Source of the DNA: JAJECS01 sp965219705
GTDB taxonomy: Bacteria > Chloroflexota > UBA11872
Direction of reading: 5' to 3'
Assembly: GCA_965219705.1 (NCBI GenBank)
Contig: OZ244789.1
Location: 2,170,001 to 2,234,000 of the forward strand
Length of the DNA: 64,000 bases
The position numbers were made by a program, and so were the translations under genes. Within the stretch, counting starts at the first letter, position 1; every line of letters starts with the position of its first letter. Shown here one piece after another: positions 35,569 through 45,337 of this stretch. The notes beneath the pieces are model-generated. The model was not told the DNA's origin. It ran no database searches and was given only the letters and a program-made list of their open reading frames with translations.

Positions 35569-35840
35569 ATGAGCACCGATGCGGTCCCGCTGGCCAGGGC
35601 CACGCTCCACTATCTGGCCACCCTCACCGGGCAGGGCTACTCCCCCGAGACCGTCCGCCTCTATCGCGAGAACCCGGCGCAGTTCGCGGCGTTCCTCGGC
35701 GGCGAACCGACCCTGGGAGACTGCACGCTGGACAGCGCGCTGCGCTATCAGCAACACCTGCAGCAGCGACCGCGCCGGGCCAGTCCGCTGGGCCGACCGG
35801 CCGGCTGAGTCCGTTCCCGATCCACCGTCGACAATGCACG
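35569..35840 (+). pseudogene. Remnant of a second tyrosine recombinase
   Basis: The GGAGGGG ribosome site and ATG at 35569 repeat those of the recombinase at 866. The first 70 codons are closely similar (MSTDAVPLARATLHYLATLT at the start). A stop follows at 35806-35808 after a frameshift, and a short stretch like LSPFPIH in another frame is the last recognisable piece. The catalytic domain is missing. It lies immediately outside the right attachment site, so it belonged to an older element integrated at the same tRNA before the present island. Confidence 0.8.
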
Positions 35841-35978
35841 TTGCTGTAGGAGACCCAGTCCAAGCCGTTGGTCATTCCGGCGCAGGGTCAGCGCCGGATG
35901 CAATCTGGGGGCGGCATCTGGCCTCGCCGGAACTCGGCCGAGGCCTATCCGAGGGCAATCGGCCCGCACGCCTCGGAG

Positions 35979-38000
35979 TCAGTGATAGTGGCGATAGCCG
36001 GGCGGTTCCGGTTCTGACGGCGGCGTGGCCCGGCCGTCGTCATAGCCCCAGCAGACCACGGCATGGTCGGGGCCCACGCCGCAGGTGTGCTGCGACCCGA
36101 CGCTGATCGAGACGAACCTATCCGGCGCGGACTCTCTTGTCGGGTCCTCGCCGTGCCCCCAGCAGGAATACGACCCGTCCACGCGCACGCCGCAGGCGTT
36201 GAAATCGCCGGCATCCAGGGCAACGAAGGTGCCGGCGGGCGGCTCGGCCTGACCAACGTCGTTCGAACCCCAGCATGCGATGTCACCGCTCGTGCGCACG
36301 CCGCAGGTGTGGAGGTCACCGGCGCTGACGGCCGTAAAGGCGCCCGACGGTGGCGTGCCTTGTCCGGCGTCGTTCGCCCCCCAGCACGCGACATCGCCGC
36401 TCGCGCGCACGCCACAGGCGTGGCGGGTGCCGACGCTGACCGCGGTGAAGGCCCCGGGCGGTGCCGCCGTTTGGCCTTCGCCGCCGTAGCCCCAGCAGGC
36501 GATGGGACCGTCGGCACGCAGGCCGCAGCTGTGGTATTGCCCGGCGCTCACGGCGGTGAAGCTCCCGGTCGGCGGTGCGGCCTGGCCGTGGTCGTTCGCC
36601 CCCCAGCAGGCGAGCGTGCCGTCGGTGTGCACGCCGCAACTGTGCCACGAGCCGGCGCTGACGACAGTGAAGGCCCCCGGCGGCGGCGCGGCCTGGCCGG
36701 AGTCGTTTGCCCCCCAGCAGGCCACGTCGCCATTCGTGCGCACGCCGCAGGTGTGCTCGTGACCGGCGCTCACGGAGGTGAAGACATTCGGCCGCGGTGC
36801 GGCGCGGCCATTGTGGTTCGTTCCCCAGCAAACGATGCCGCCGTCCGTGCGCACCCCGCAGCTGTGCTCGTCGGCGGAGCTCACGGAGCCAAAGGTGCCG
36901 GACGGCGGTGTGGCCTTGCCGCCGTCATTCGAGCCCCAGCAGGCGATGGTCCCGTCACCGCGAAGCCCGCAGGCGTATCTTGACCCGACGCTGATGGAGT
37001 CAAGCGTGTCCGACGGAGGCGTGCCCAAGCCCCATCCCCAGCATTCAACGGCGCCGCTCGCGCGCAGACCGCAGGTCGTGAACGTTCCCGCGCTGAGGGA
37101 CGAAAAGGTGCCGGCCGGCAGCACAACCGCGCTTGACCCGAGCCCGCCACCTCCCCAACAGGCCACGGTCCCGTCGGCACGTATCCCGCAGGTGTGAAAG
37201 CCCCCGGCGCTCACGGACGCAAACCCGCCCGGCGGGGGCGTGGCGCGACCGTCGTCGTCAATGCCCCAGCAAGCCACCGTCCCGTCGGTGTGCACCCCAC
37301 AGGCGTGAAACAGACCGACGCTCACGGATGAGAACGTGCCGGTCGGGGCCGCGCCGATCCATCCCCAGCAGGCCAACGTGTCATCGGGGCGAATGCCGCA
37401 GGTGCTGTTGCCGCCGGAGGTGATGGAAACGAATGTTTCGACCGGCGGTTGCGCCTGGCCGTCCCAGTTCGCCCCCCAGCAGGTGACGAATCCGTTGGCG
37501 CCGATGGCGCAGGTGTGATGCTCGCCGGTGCTCACCGCTTGCCAGTCGTCGGGCGGCGCATAGTCAATCGCCCAGCCGAACAATATGCGGACGTTCTCCC
37601 GGTGGTCGGACTGACAGGCGCGTTCGGCCGCTGGACCGTCCCCGTGCACACGCTGATAGATACCCACCTTGTCCGCGTCGCCCAGCTGCGCCTCCATGAT
37701 GTCGCGAAACTCCACGCAGGTTGCCGGCCACGGCACCGGCACCCGGATCGAGGCCGGATCGATGTCGAACGCCCAGGTGAACATGCCGCGCACGTTTTCT
37801 CCGTGATAGGCGCGGCAGGCGGCTTCCGCCTCCGAACCGTAGATGTCCTGGAAGTACTCGACGTTGACGCGGTAGCCCAGATGCGTCTCCAGGGTGTCGC
37901 TGAGCTCCACGCAGCTCCTCGGCCAATCAGCCGCCGCCGGAGACGCCAGCGCGAGCGCCACCGCCAGCGCCACGATCGCCGGGGCGACAAGGCGCATCAT
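35979..38000 (-). CDS. Secreted RCC1-like repeat protein (14 repeats)
   Basis: A 673-residue exported protein. The signal peptide is LVAPAIVALAVALALASPAA. Two copies of a short cysteine-containing unit follow (SCVELSDTLETHLGYRVNV and CVEFRDIMEAQLGDADKV). Fourteen RCC1/BLIP-II-like repeats of about 37 residues fill the rest, each with the pattern HTCGVRTDGxVACWG and then GQxxPPxGxFxxVSAG. Each repeat has two cysteines that could form a disulfide. It likely folds into two beta propellers outside the cell; ligand unknown. The start ATG overlaps the stop of the gene upstream (ATGA). It is the third gene of a coupled trio, and lacks the N-terminal domain shared by the other two. Confidence 0.85.
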   Translation of the reverse strand: MMRLVAPAIVALAVALALASPAAADWPRSCVELSDTLETHLGYRVNVEYFQDIYGSEAEAACRAYHGENVRGMFTWAFDIDPASIRVPVPWPATCVEFRDIMEAQLGDADKVGIYQRVHGDGPAAERACQSDHRENVRILFGWAIDYAPPDDWQAVSTGEHHTCAIGANGFVTCWGANWDGQAQPPVETFVSITSGGNSTCGIRPDDTLACWGWIGAAPTGTFSSVSVGLFHACGVHTDGTVACWGIDDDGRATPPPGGFASVSAGGFHTCGIRADGTVACWGGGGLGSSAVVLPAGTFSSLSAGTFTTCGLRASGAVECWGWGLGTPPSDTLDSISVGSRYACGLRGDGTIACWGSNDGGKATPPSGTFGSVSSADEHSCGVRTDGGIVCWGTNHNGRAAPRPNVFTSVSAGHEHTCGVRTNGDVACWGANDSGQAAPPPGAFTVVSAGSWHSCGVHTDGTLACWGANDHGQAAPPTGSFTAVSAGQYHSCGLRADGPIACWGYGGEGQTAAPPGAFTAVSVGTRHACGVRASGDVACWGANDAGQGTPPSGAFTAVSAGDLHTCGVRTSGDIACWGSNDVGQAEPPAGTFVALDAGDFNACGVRVDGSYSCWGHGEDPTRESAPDRFVSISVGSQHTCGVGPDHAVVCWGYDDGRATPPSEPEPPGYRHYH

Positions 38001-40423
38001 GACGGCGGCGTGGCGCTGCCGGTGTCGTTGCCCCAGCAGACCATGGTGCCGTCAGCGCGCACACCGCAGGCGTAGTTGATGCCGGCGCTGACGGAGACGA
38101 AGGCGCCGGGCGGCGGCGTGGACTCGCCATCGTTGTTGCGGCCCCAGCAAGCGAGGTCGCCGTTGGCGCGCACACCGCAGGTGTGGACCCTCCCGGCGCT
38201 GACGGAGGCGAAGGCGCCAGCTGGGGCCGCAGCCTGTCCATCCCCGTTATGCCCCGAGCAGACAACGGTGCCGTCGGTCCGCAGCCCGCAGTTGTGGCCG
38301 GTACCGGCGCTAACCGATGTAAACGTGCCCACCGGGGGCGTGGCTCGGTCGTCCTCGTTATAACCCCAGCAGGCGACGGTGCCGTCGGTGCGCACGCCGC
38401 AGACATGCGATCCCCCGGCGCTCAATGAGGTGAAACGCCCGGCCGGAGGAGAGGTAACACCGTAGGAGTCATCCCCCCAGCAGACGATGGTGCCGTCGGG
38501 ACGCAAACCGCACGTGTACCCGCTACCGGCGCTGACCGCAGTGAAGGGGCCAGGCGGAGGCACGGGCAGGAACGCGCCATTCCAGCCGCGTCCCCAGCAG
38601 GTCACGGAGCCATTGGTGCGCAGACCGCAGGTGCGTCGGCTGCCGACGGTGACCGAAGCGAACGGACCGGGCGGCGAAGTGGTCTCGCCGTAGTCGTGGG
38701 CTCCCCAGCAGGCGATGGTGCCGTCGACGCGGATGCCGCAGGCGTGGGACTCATCGACGCTGACGGAAGCGAAGGTGCCTGCCGGCGGCGCCGTTCGACC
38801 GTCGTCATATTTCCAGCAAACCATGGCGCCGTAGCTGCGAACGGCGCAGGAGTGCCTTCGACCGACGCTGACGGACTTGAACGTGCCGGGCGGCGGAGCG
38901 GCGAGCCCGTAGTCGTCGAGTCCCCAGCAAGCGAGCGTCCCGTCCACGCGTACGCCGCAGGCGTGATCGAAACGGGCGCTGATGGAGGTGAACGCGCCCA
39001 ACGGCGGTGTATCCAGGCCGTAGTAGGCCCCTCCCCAGCAGGCAACGGTCCCATCCTGGCGTATCCCGCAAATGTAGTCGTCACCGGCACTGAGTGCCGC
39101 GACGGTGCCGGGCGGCGGGTTGAGCTGGCCGTAGTCGATCGCTCCCCAGCATTCGAAGGCACTGTCGGCGCGTAACCCGCAGGAATATCTGCTGCCGACG
39201 CTTACCGAGGAGAATTCGCCCGGCGGCGGCGTCGACTCCTCGTTGTCGTTGTTGCCCCAGCAGGCGACGGTGTCGTCGGTGCGGATGCCGCACGAATGCC
39301 AGCCCGAGGAACTCATGGAGACGAACTCCCCTGACGGAGGCGACGCTTGACCGTTGTAGTTCGATCCCCAGCAGGCAACCGTCAGGTCCGAGCGGATGCC
39401 GCAACTGAAGCGGACACCGGTGCTGATGGAGGTGAAAGCGCCGCCCGGCGCGGTGGCCTGTCCCCAACGGTCATCGCCCCAGCAGTCGACGGTGCCATCG
39501 GTCCGGATGCCGCACGTGTGGACGAGGCTGGCGCTGACGGCAATCCACCCACCGGACGTGGGGGCTGGCGGCGCCGGGGGCGTCCCCAGCGTGAACACTG
39601 GCAGTTCCGACACGTATCGCTCGAGCACCGGCGCCTTGGCCGCATCCGGAATGATCACGTTGCTGAGCTTCTTCACCTTGTCGGGCACGTTCTGCAGGTT
39701 CACCCGGCCTACCGTCGTCCCCGGCGCGGGCACGTTCCAGATCACGAACACTGTCCGCTGGGCGCGCAGCATCTGCAGACCCTGTGGGTTGCCGTTGACT
39801 TCCCGCTCCTCATAGCGGATCGGTAGCCCGTAGAGATTCAGCCAGTCGGGCTCGCTGAGGAACCGCTCCTTGATCGCTGCGTTCCGGTCCAGCAGCGCCA
39901 GGTGGTTCCGGGTGATGGTGGCGAAGTCCGCGCCCCGATCCGCAGCCAGCACCTGGTGGGGCGCCACGTTGGGCAGCTCCACCTCGGGATAGCGGTTCGC
40001 CAGCACGTCGAGGGTGTTGTAGTAGTTCATCCGGCTCTTGCCGGGATCCCACTGGAGGATCACCTTCTGGAAGGCCTGGAGGGTGAAGGGCCCGTTGACC
40101 CAGCGCTGGCTGATGGGATAGCCGATGGCCTGGAGGTCGCGCTCGCGGACGAAGTCCCACAGCGGCACGTCGTTTGCGTTGGTGACGGCGTAGCCGTCGT
40201 CGGGGTCGGCCGTGTCCCCGCCGGTGATGGTGAAGAGGCAGCCGTCGTCGAGGGCTACGCCCGCACAGTCCAATGCCCCTACTGACGGCCAGGCGACCGA
40301 CGCAAGCGCCGCCAGGGCCAGCAACACCGCACGCAGCCCACGCATCCACCCGCCCCCGATCGCCGTCGTCGGCCAAGCGGGCGACGGCGATTTCGGCAGG
40401 CACCGGGTGTCGCGCACGGTCAT
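37997..40423 (-). CDS. Secreted RCC1-like repeat protein (14 repeats) with conserved N-terminal domain
   Basis: An 808-residue protein. After a basic start and hydrophobic helix (GLRAVLLALAALASVAWPSV) comes a domain of about 230 residues with FTITGGDTADPDDGYAVTNA, LWDFVRERDLQAIGYPISQR and QKVILQWDPGKSRMNYYNT. This N-terminal domain is almost identical in the gene upstream. Fourteen RCC1-like repeats follow (for example HSCGIRTDDTVACWG). One repeat ends CWK and one CSG instead of CWG. The ATG at 40423 overlaps the previous stop. The N-terminal domain seems to be a peptidoglycan- or surface-related module known from Chloroflexota proteins; I cannot name its function. Confidence 0.85.
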   Translation of the reverse strand: MTVRDTRCLPKSPSPAWPTTAIGGGWMRGLRAVLLALAALASVAWPSVGALDCAGVALDDGCLFTITGGDTADPDDGYAVTNANDVPLWDFVRERDLQAIGYPISQRWVNGPFTLQAFQKVILQWDPGKSRMNYYNTLDVLANRYPEVELPNVAPHQVLAADRGADFATITRNHLALLDRNAAIKERFLSEPDWLNLYGLPIRYEEREVNGNPQGLQMLRAQRTVFVIWNVPAPGTTVGRVNLQNVPDKVKKLSNVIIPDAAKAPVLERYVSELPVFTLGTPPAPPAPTSGGWIAVSASLVHTCGIRTDGTVDCWGDDRWGQATAPGGAFTSISTGVRFSCGIRSDLTVACWGSNYNGQASPPSGEFVSMSSSGWHSCGIRTDDTVACWGNNDNEESTPPPGEFSSVSVGSRYSCGLRADSAFECWGAIDYGQLNPPPGTVAALSAGDDYICGIRQDGTVACWGGAYYGLDTPPLGAFTSISARFDHACGVRVDGTLACWGLDDYGLAAPPPGTFKSVSVGRRHSCAVRSYGAMVCWKYDDGRTAPPAGTFASVSVDESHACGIRVDGTIACWGAHDYGETTSPPGPFASVTVGSRRTCGLRTNGSVTCWGRGWNGAFLPVPPPGPFTAVSAGSGYTCGLRPDGTIVCWGDDSYGVTSPPAGRFTSLSAGGSHVCGVRTDGTVACWGYNEDDRATPPVGTFTSVSAGTGHNCGLRTDGTVVCSGHNGDGQAAAPAGAFASVSAGRVHTCGVRANGDLACWGRNNDGESTPPPGAFVSVSAGINYACGVRADGTMVCWGNDTGSATPPS

Positions 40424-43400
40424 GCCGGCGGCGTGGTGCGGCCGTCGTCGTAGCCCCAGCAGGTCACGGTGCCGTCGGGCCGCAGCCCGCAGCTGAATTC
40501 ATCGCCGACGCTGACGGCGGTGAACGCACCGCCCGGCGGCGATGCTTCGCCTTCGTCGTTCAAGCCCCAGCAGGCGACCGTGCCGTCTGTGCGCACACCG
40601 CACGTGTGGCCAAAGCCCGCGCTGAGCGAGGCAAACGTACCGGCAGGCGGCGTGGACTTACCGTCCTCGTTTGATCCCCAGCAGGCGACGGTGCCGTCTA
40701 CCCGCACGGCGCAGGTGTGGACGTCGCCGACGCTCAGCGAGGTGAACCTGCCCGGAGGCGCCTGCGTCTGGCCGTTGTCGCTCTCGCCCCAGCAGGCCAC
40801 GGCTCCGTTGGAACGGATGCCACAGGCGTGCTCCCAGCCAGTGTCGACTGCGATGAAACCACCTGGCGGCGGAGAGGTTCGGCCATACAGGTTCTCTCCC
40901 CAGCACTCGACCGCGCCGTCGGTGCGAACCCCGCAGCCGAAGCCGGACAACCAGCCCCCGGTGCTGATCGAGGTGAAGGCGCCGGTCGGCGGGCTCGACT
41001 GGCCGTCGTCATTGTCGCCCCAGCACTCGACGGTGCCGTCAGGCCGGACTCCGCAGCCGAAATACCACCCGAGGCTGACCGAAGTGAAGGCTCCTAGCGG
41101 CGGCGTGGGCACGCCGTGGTCGCGCCGGCCCCAACAGAGGACAGAAGCGTCAGGTCGTACGCCGCAGGTGTGCGCCGCACCGGCGCTGACCGAGACAAAT
41201 GAGTCCGGCGGCGGGGCGGCTTGGGCGAAGATATTTGATCCCCAGCAGGTCACGGATCCATCGGCGCGTACGCCGCACGTGTGGTCATCGCCGGCGCTGA
41301 CCGACGTGAACGCGCCGGCGGGCGGCGTGGCCTGGCCGTGCGCGTTATATCCCCAACAGGCCACGGTGCCGTCGGTGCGTACGCCGCACGTGTGCCCAGC
41401 CCCGGCGCTGACGGCAATGAAGGTTCCGTCGGGCGGCGGGTCGGCCTGGCCCGTCTGCTCGCGGAAGTACTCGTCGAGGCCCCAGCAGGCGACGGTTGCA
41501 TCCGCGCGAACGCCGCACGTGTGCGCGCCTCCGGCGCTGACGGAGACGAAGGCCCCATCCGGCGGGGTGGCTTGGCCGCTGGAGTCCAATCCCCAGCACT
41601 CAACCGAGCCATCGGGGCGTATGCCGCAGGTGTGGCCGGAATACGTGCCGCCGGCGCTGACCGCGGTGAAGACGCCCGACGGGGGATTGGTCTTGCCATC
41701 CTCGTAATCTCCCCAGCAGGCGACGGTCCCGTCGGCGCGCACGCCGCAGTTGTGCCTGGCCCCGGCGTCGAACGAGGCAAACACACCGGCCGGGGGTGTG
41801 GATTGGCCTCTGTAGTCGGATCCCCAACACTCGACGACGCCATCAGTGCGCAGCCCACAGGCGTGCGAATCGCCGTCGCTGACTGCGGCGAACTCGCCGG
41901 GCGGCGTAAACAGCTCGCCACCCACGCCGCGTCCCCAGCACTCGACGGTGCCGTCGGGGCGGATCCCGCAAGCGAGTTCGTCGTCGGCGACGAGGGCGGT
42001 GAACGCGCCTTCCAGTGGCGTGGTGCGGCCGTCGTCATAGCCCCAACAGGCGATCTCCCCGTTGACCCGCAGGCCGCAGGAGTGATCCTCACCGACCGAG
42101 ACCGAGGCGAACGCGCCCGACGGCGGCGTGGATTGACCAGATCCATCAAATCCCCCGCACACCACCGTGTCGTCGGTGCGTACCCCGCAGGTATGGAAGT
42201 CACCGACGCTGATGGACTGAAACGCGCCCGGTAATTCCACCCTGCCAATCGGATTGCCCCAGCAGGCCATGGACCCGTCGGTGCGGAGGCCGCACGCGTG
42301 GGAGATGTCGGCGCTTACGGAGACAAACGTGCCTGCCGGCGGCTTGGCTCGGTCGCTGTCCTCGTCTCCCCAGCATTTCAGGGTGCCGTCGGTGCGCACC
42401 CCGCAGGTGTACCTGCTACCGGCACCGACGGCCGAGAATGTGCCGGGCGGCGGGGTAGCCTGGCCGATGTCGTTGCTGCCCCAGCAAGCGACCGTAGCGT
42501 CGGTGCGCACGCCGCAGGAATGTGAACTGCCGGCGCTCACGGACTGAAACGCGCCCTCAGGCGCTTGCAACCGGCCAAGGTAATCCGAACCCCAGCAGGC
42601 GAGGGTCCCGTCGGTGCGCACGCCGCAGGTGTGGACAGAACCGGCGCTGATTGAGGTAAAGGTGCCCGGAGGCGGATCAGCTTGGCCGGTATAGGTCCCG
42701 TAGCCGGTGGTGTTGCTGCCCCAGCAGGCGACGGTGCCATCGGTGCGGATGCCGCAGGTGTGGCGGTCGCCGGCGTCAAGCGCGATCCAGCCGCCGGAGG
42801 TGGTCGTCGGCGGCCGCGTTGGGGGCGTCCCCAGCGAGAACACCGGCAACTGCGCCACCTGCCCTGGCAGGACCGGCGCCTTGGCCCCATCCGGGATGAT
42901 CACGTTGCTCAGCTTCTTCACCTTGTCGGGCACGTTCTGCAGGTTCACGCGCCCGACGGTGGTCCCCGGCGCCGGCACGTTCCAGATCACGAACACCGTG
43001 CGCTGCGCCCGCAGCATCTGCAGCCCCTGCGGGTTGCCGTTGACCTCCCGCTCCTCATAGCGGATCGGCAGCCCGTAGAGGTTCAGCCAGTCGGGCTCGC
43101 TGAGGAACCGCTCCTTGATGGCCGCGTTCTGGTCCAGCAGCGCCAGGTGGTTCTGGGTGATGGTGGCGAAGTCGGCGCCTCGGTCTGCTTCCAGCACCTG
43201 GTGGAGTGGGACGTTGGGCAGCTCAACGTCCGGATACCGGTTCGCCAACACGTCGAGGGTGTTGTAGTAGTTCATGCGGCTCTTGCCGGGGTCCCACTGG
43301 AGGATCACCTTCTGGAAGGCCTGGAGGGTGAAGGGCCCATCGACCCAGCGCTGGCTGATGGGATAGCCGATGGCCTGGAGGTCGCGTTCGCGCACGAAGT

Positions 43401-43653
43401 CCCAGAGCGGAACGTCGTTGGCGTTGGTGACGGCGAAGCCGTCGTCCGGATCGGCCGTGTCGCCGCCGGTGATGGTGAAAAGGCAGCCGTCGTCGAGGGC
43501 GGCGCCCGCACAGTCCAGCGCTCCTACTGGCGGCCCGACGGTCAGCGTGGCCACAGCAGCCATGGCCAGGACAAGCGCAACCGCGATTGGCCCAACGAGC
43601 CACGGCAAGCGGCGGCGAGTCAAGAGTTGCGCATACATGCCTCGACGGCCCAC
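40420..43653 (-). CDS. Secreted RCC1-like repeat protein (21 repeats) with conserved N-terminal domain
   Basis: A 1,077-residue protein, first gene of the trio. A signal anchor (WLVGPIAVALVLAMAAVATL) precedes the same N-terminal domain as in the next gene, followed by 21 RCC1-like repeats (for example HTCGVRTDGTVACWG), enough for three seven-bladed propellers. The end, ECTWGYDD-type cap in the form CWGYDDGRTTPPA, recurs at the end of all three proteins. The start is a GTG at 43653, with an ATG at 43638 as alternative. High similarity among repeats, within and between genes, implies expansion by duplication and gene conversion. Likely extracellular binding or adhesion. Confidence 0.85.
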   Translation of the reverse strand: MGRRGMYAQLLTRRRLPWLVGPIAVALVLAMAAVATLTVGPPVGALDCAGAALDDGCLFTITGGDTADPDDGFAVTNANDVPLWDFVRERDLQAIGYPISQRWVDGPFTLQAFQKVILQWDPGKSRMNYYNTLDVLANRYPDVELPNVPLHQVLEADRGADFATITQNHLALLDQNAAIKERFLSEPDWLNLYGLPIRYEEREVNGNPQGLQMLRAQRTVFVIWNVPAPGTTVGRVNLQNVPDKVKKLSNVIIPDGAKAPVLPGQVAQLPVFSLGTPPTRPPTTTSGGWIALDAGDRHTCGIRTDGTVACWGSNTTGYGTYTGQADPPPGTFTSISAGSVHTCGVRTDGTLACWGSDYLGRLQAPEGAFQSVSAGSSHSCGVRTDATVACWGSNDIGQATPPPGTFSAVGAGSRYTCGVRTDGTLKCWGDEDSDRAKPPAGTFVSVSADISHACGLRTDGSMACWGNPIGRVELPGAFQSISVGDFHTCGVRTDDTVVCGGFDGSGQSTPPSGAFASVSVGEDHSCGLRVNGEIACWGYDDGRTTPLEGAFTALVADDELACGIRPDGTVECWGRGVGGELFTPPGEFAAVSDGDSHACGLRTDGVVECWGSDYRGQSTPPAGVFASFDAGARHNCGVRADGTVACWGDYEDGKTNPPSGVFTAVSAGGTYSGHTCGIRPDGSVECWGLDSSGQATPPDGAFVSVSAGGAHTCGVRADATVACWGLDEYFREQTGQADPPPDGTFIAVSAGAGHTCGVRTDGTVACWGYNAHGQATPPAGAFTSVSAGDDHTCGVRADGSVTCWGSNIFAQAAPPPDSFVSVSAGAAHTCGVRPDASVLCWGRRDHGVPTPPLGAFTSVSLGWYFGCGVRPDGTVECWGDNDDGQSSPPTGAFTSISTGGWLSGFGCGVRTDGAVECWGENLYGRTSPPPGGFIAVDTGWEHACGIRSNGAVACWGESDNGQTQAPPGRFTSLSVGDVHTCAVRVDGTVACWGSNEDGKSTPPAGTFASLSAGFGHTCGVRTDGTVACWGLNDEGEASPPGGAFTAVSVGDEFSCGLRPDGTVTCWGYDDGRTTPPA

Positions 43654-43762
43654 GGCCCTCGGCTTCCCTTGTAAGAGATTACGTTGTCAGGAGCCGAATC
43701 GTTCCCTCAGGCCTCGCAAAAAATGCTGGCTACTCCACAAACCGTCATCGTCGCCGCGATTC

Positions 43763-43999
43763 TCAGCCGTCAGCCGTACCCGCTGCCCGCACCCACCCAT
43801 CGCGATCCGGCGGGGCGAGCGGGCCGGCGGCGTCGAGCCAGCGTTCGAAGGTGGCCAGCCGCTCCTGGTAGTACTGCGCGGTGGTGGCGGCGCGGGTGGT
43901 GCGGCAGTGGTGCAGGCAGAGCCGGACGGCCACGCCGAGGGCGGCGTGGGCGGCTGGACAGCGGTGGGGGTTGCCGTCTGGACCGGAGTACGAGGGCAC
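43763..43999 (-). pseudogene. Possible N-terminal remnant of a tyrosine recombinase beside tRNA-Pro
   Basis: A 78-codon frame from a GTG at 43999. The stretch TRAATTAQYYQERLATFERW resembles the core-binding helix of tyrosine recombinases (compare SPETIRLYRQTLTQFAVYLG in the island recombinase). No catalytic domain follows. It lies directly downstream of tRNA-Pro on the same strand, the usual place for an integrase of an element inserted into that tRNA. Confidence 0.35.
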
Positions 44000-44055
44000 G
44001 GACGGCCGCTCGGGACCAGATGACAACCGAAAATCCCGTGTCAGGTGGACGTTGG

Positions 44056-44129
44056 TCGGGGCGGCGAGATTCGAACTCGCGACCTCCTGAACCCCATTCA
44101 GGTGCGCTACCAAACTGCGCCACACCCCG
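44056..44129 (-). tRNA. tRNA-Pro(GGG)
   Basis: On the minus strand the acceptor CGGGGTG pairs with CGCCCCG, the D arm is GCGC-AGTTTGGTA-GCGC, the anticodon stem CCTGA/TCAGG encloses the loop ATGGGGT with anticodon GGG, and the T arm is GCGAG-TTCGAAT-CTCGC. The discriminator is A (44056). The CCA end is not encoded. Confidence 0.95.
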
Positions 44130-44209
44130 GTGGCTGGAGTCTAGCAGCGGCGCCCGCCTGCATGGCTGAGGTAGCCGAACGCAAGGCAGTGCTTCGGCGC
44201 CCGCCCTGA

Positions 44210-45304
44210 CTAGGAGCGGGTGTCCTCAGCCGTGTGTGTCGGGCCCAGGGCGCGGCGCAGCCGTCGATGGCGGCGCCAGATAGCCAACGGCGACCCCAAG
44301 GGCTCCATCACTTCCCGGAGGTCTGACCATGTCGCGGGCCGCCGCGGCTCTGCGCCCTCGGCGCCGGCAGCGCCCGACCCTGACGACGGCGCCCGCCCTC
44401 GCGGTATGCCGCGCCCGCGGCTTCCCCAAACCTCAGGCAAGCGAGCCAGCCCGGCCAGGCGCCCGCGCACGGCGGCCGGACTGCGTTGCCGCCAGACGGT
44501 CACGGGCAGCGACGCGGCGTCGTAGGTCAGGATCAGTGGCAGCCACCGCAGCAGCGCTCCTAGGGGATAGTTTTTGGCGATCAGCCACACTTTGTTCCGT
44601 CCCAGGTGATAGGTCTTGGGCGGCGAGTCGTCCGCCCACGTCGCCGAGTGCGCGTGGCGAACCCGCGCGGCGGTTACGTACCGCGCCTTCCACCCAAGCC
44701 AACGGGCGCGCCAGGCAAGATCGACGTCCTCGAGATAGGCGAAGAAGCGCTCATCGAAGCCCCCGGTTGCCTCGATTAGCTCACGTCGATAGAGGGCGGC
44801 CCCGGCGCTCGCGCCGAAGACCTCGCCGTCCGCATCGTCGTCGCAGAGGGGCGTCCCGGCGTTCCGGTTCCACGCGATGCCAAGCGGGTCCAAGCTGATG
44901 CCGGCGGAATCGACCACCTCGGGATCGTGCAGATAGACCATGCGGCTGGCGAACATGCCGGCGTCCGGGTGTGCGCTCGCGGCGTTCACCAGGCTCGCGA
45001 GCCAATCTGGATCGGGGATCGCATCGTTGTTGATCGTGGCGATCAGCGGGGCGCGGGCAGCCTCGAAGCCGCGGTTGTTGCCGGCGGCAAATCCTGCGTT
45101 CTCCGACAACTCCACCACGCGCACCGACGGGCAAGCCGCTCGGACCCAAGCCGCCGTGCCGTCGGTTGAGCCGTTGTCGACCAAAATGACCTCGTGTCGG
45201 ACGCCACGCTGACCAACGACGGCCGGCAAGGACTCACCAAGCCGCTCGCGGCCGTTCCAGGTCACGACAACGACTGACGCCTGGAGATCCGGCGCTGGCG
45301 TCAT
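44210..45304 (-). CDS. Family 2 glycosyltransferase (rhamnosyltransferase-like)
   Basis: A 364-residue GT-A enzyme. SVVVVTWNGRERL and ILVDNGSTDGT make up the nucleotide-sugar binding start; ENAGFAAGNNRG and the metal-binding NNDAIPD follow, and ERFFAYLEDVDLAWRARWLG holds the likely catalytic base (ED). The C-terminal 100 residues are Arg/Ala-rich and variable. Members transfer rhamnose or other sugars onto cell-surface glycans on the cytoplasmic face of the membrane. It is divergent from the RecB-like gene at 45338 with a 33-base gap. Substrate unknown. Confidence 0.88.
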   Translation of the reverse strand: MTPAPDLQASVVVVTWNGRERLGESLPAVVGQRGVRHEVILVDNGSTDGTAAWVRAACPSVRVVELSENAGFAAGNNRGFEAARAPLIATINNDAIPDPDWLASLVNAASAHPDAGMFASRMVYLHDPEVVDSAGISLDPLGIAWNRNAGTPLCDDDADGEVFGASAGAALYRRELIEATGGFDERFFAYLEDVDLAWRARWLGWKARYVTAARVRHAHSATWADDSPPKTYHLGRNKVWLIAKNYPLGALLRWLPLILTYDAASLPVTVWRQRSPAAVRGRLAGLARLPEVWGSRGRGIPRGRAPSSGSGAAGAEGAEPRRPATWSDLREVMEPLGSPLAIWRRHRRLRRALGPTHTAEDTRS

Positions 45305-45337
45305 GGTGCTGCCCGACGGCTAGACTTCAGGCGGCAG

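Noticed and set aside
40469..43674. Long plus-strand frames opposite the RCC1 genes
   Set aside because: They are antisense shadows of the repeats, with no start signal or family resemblance.
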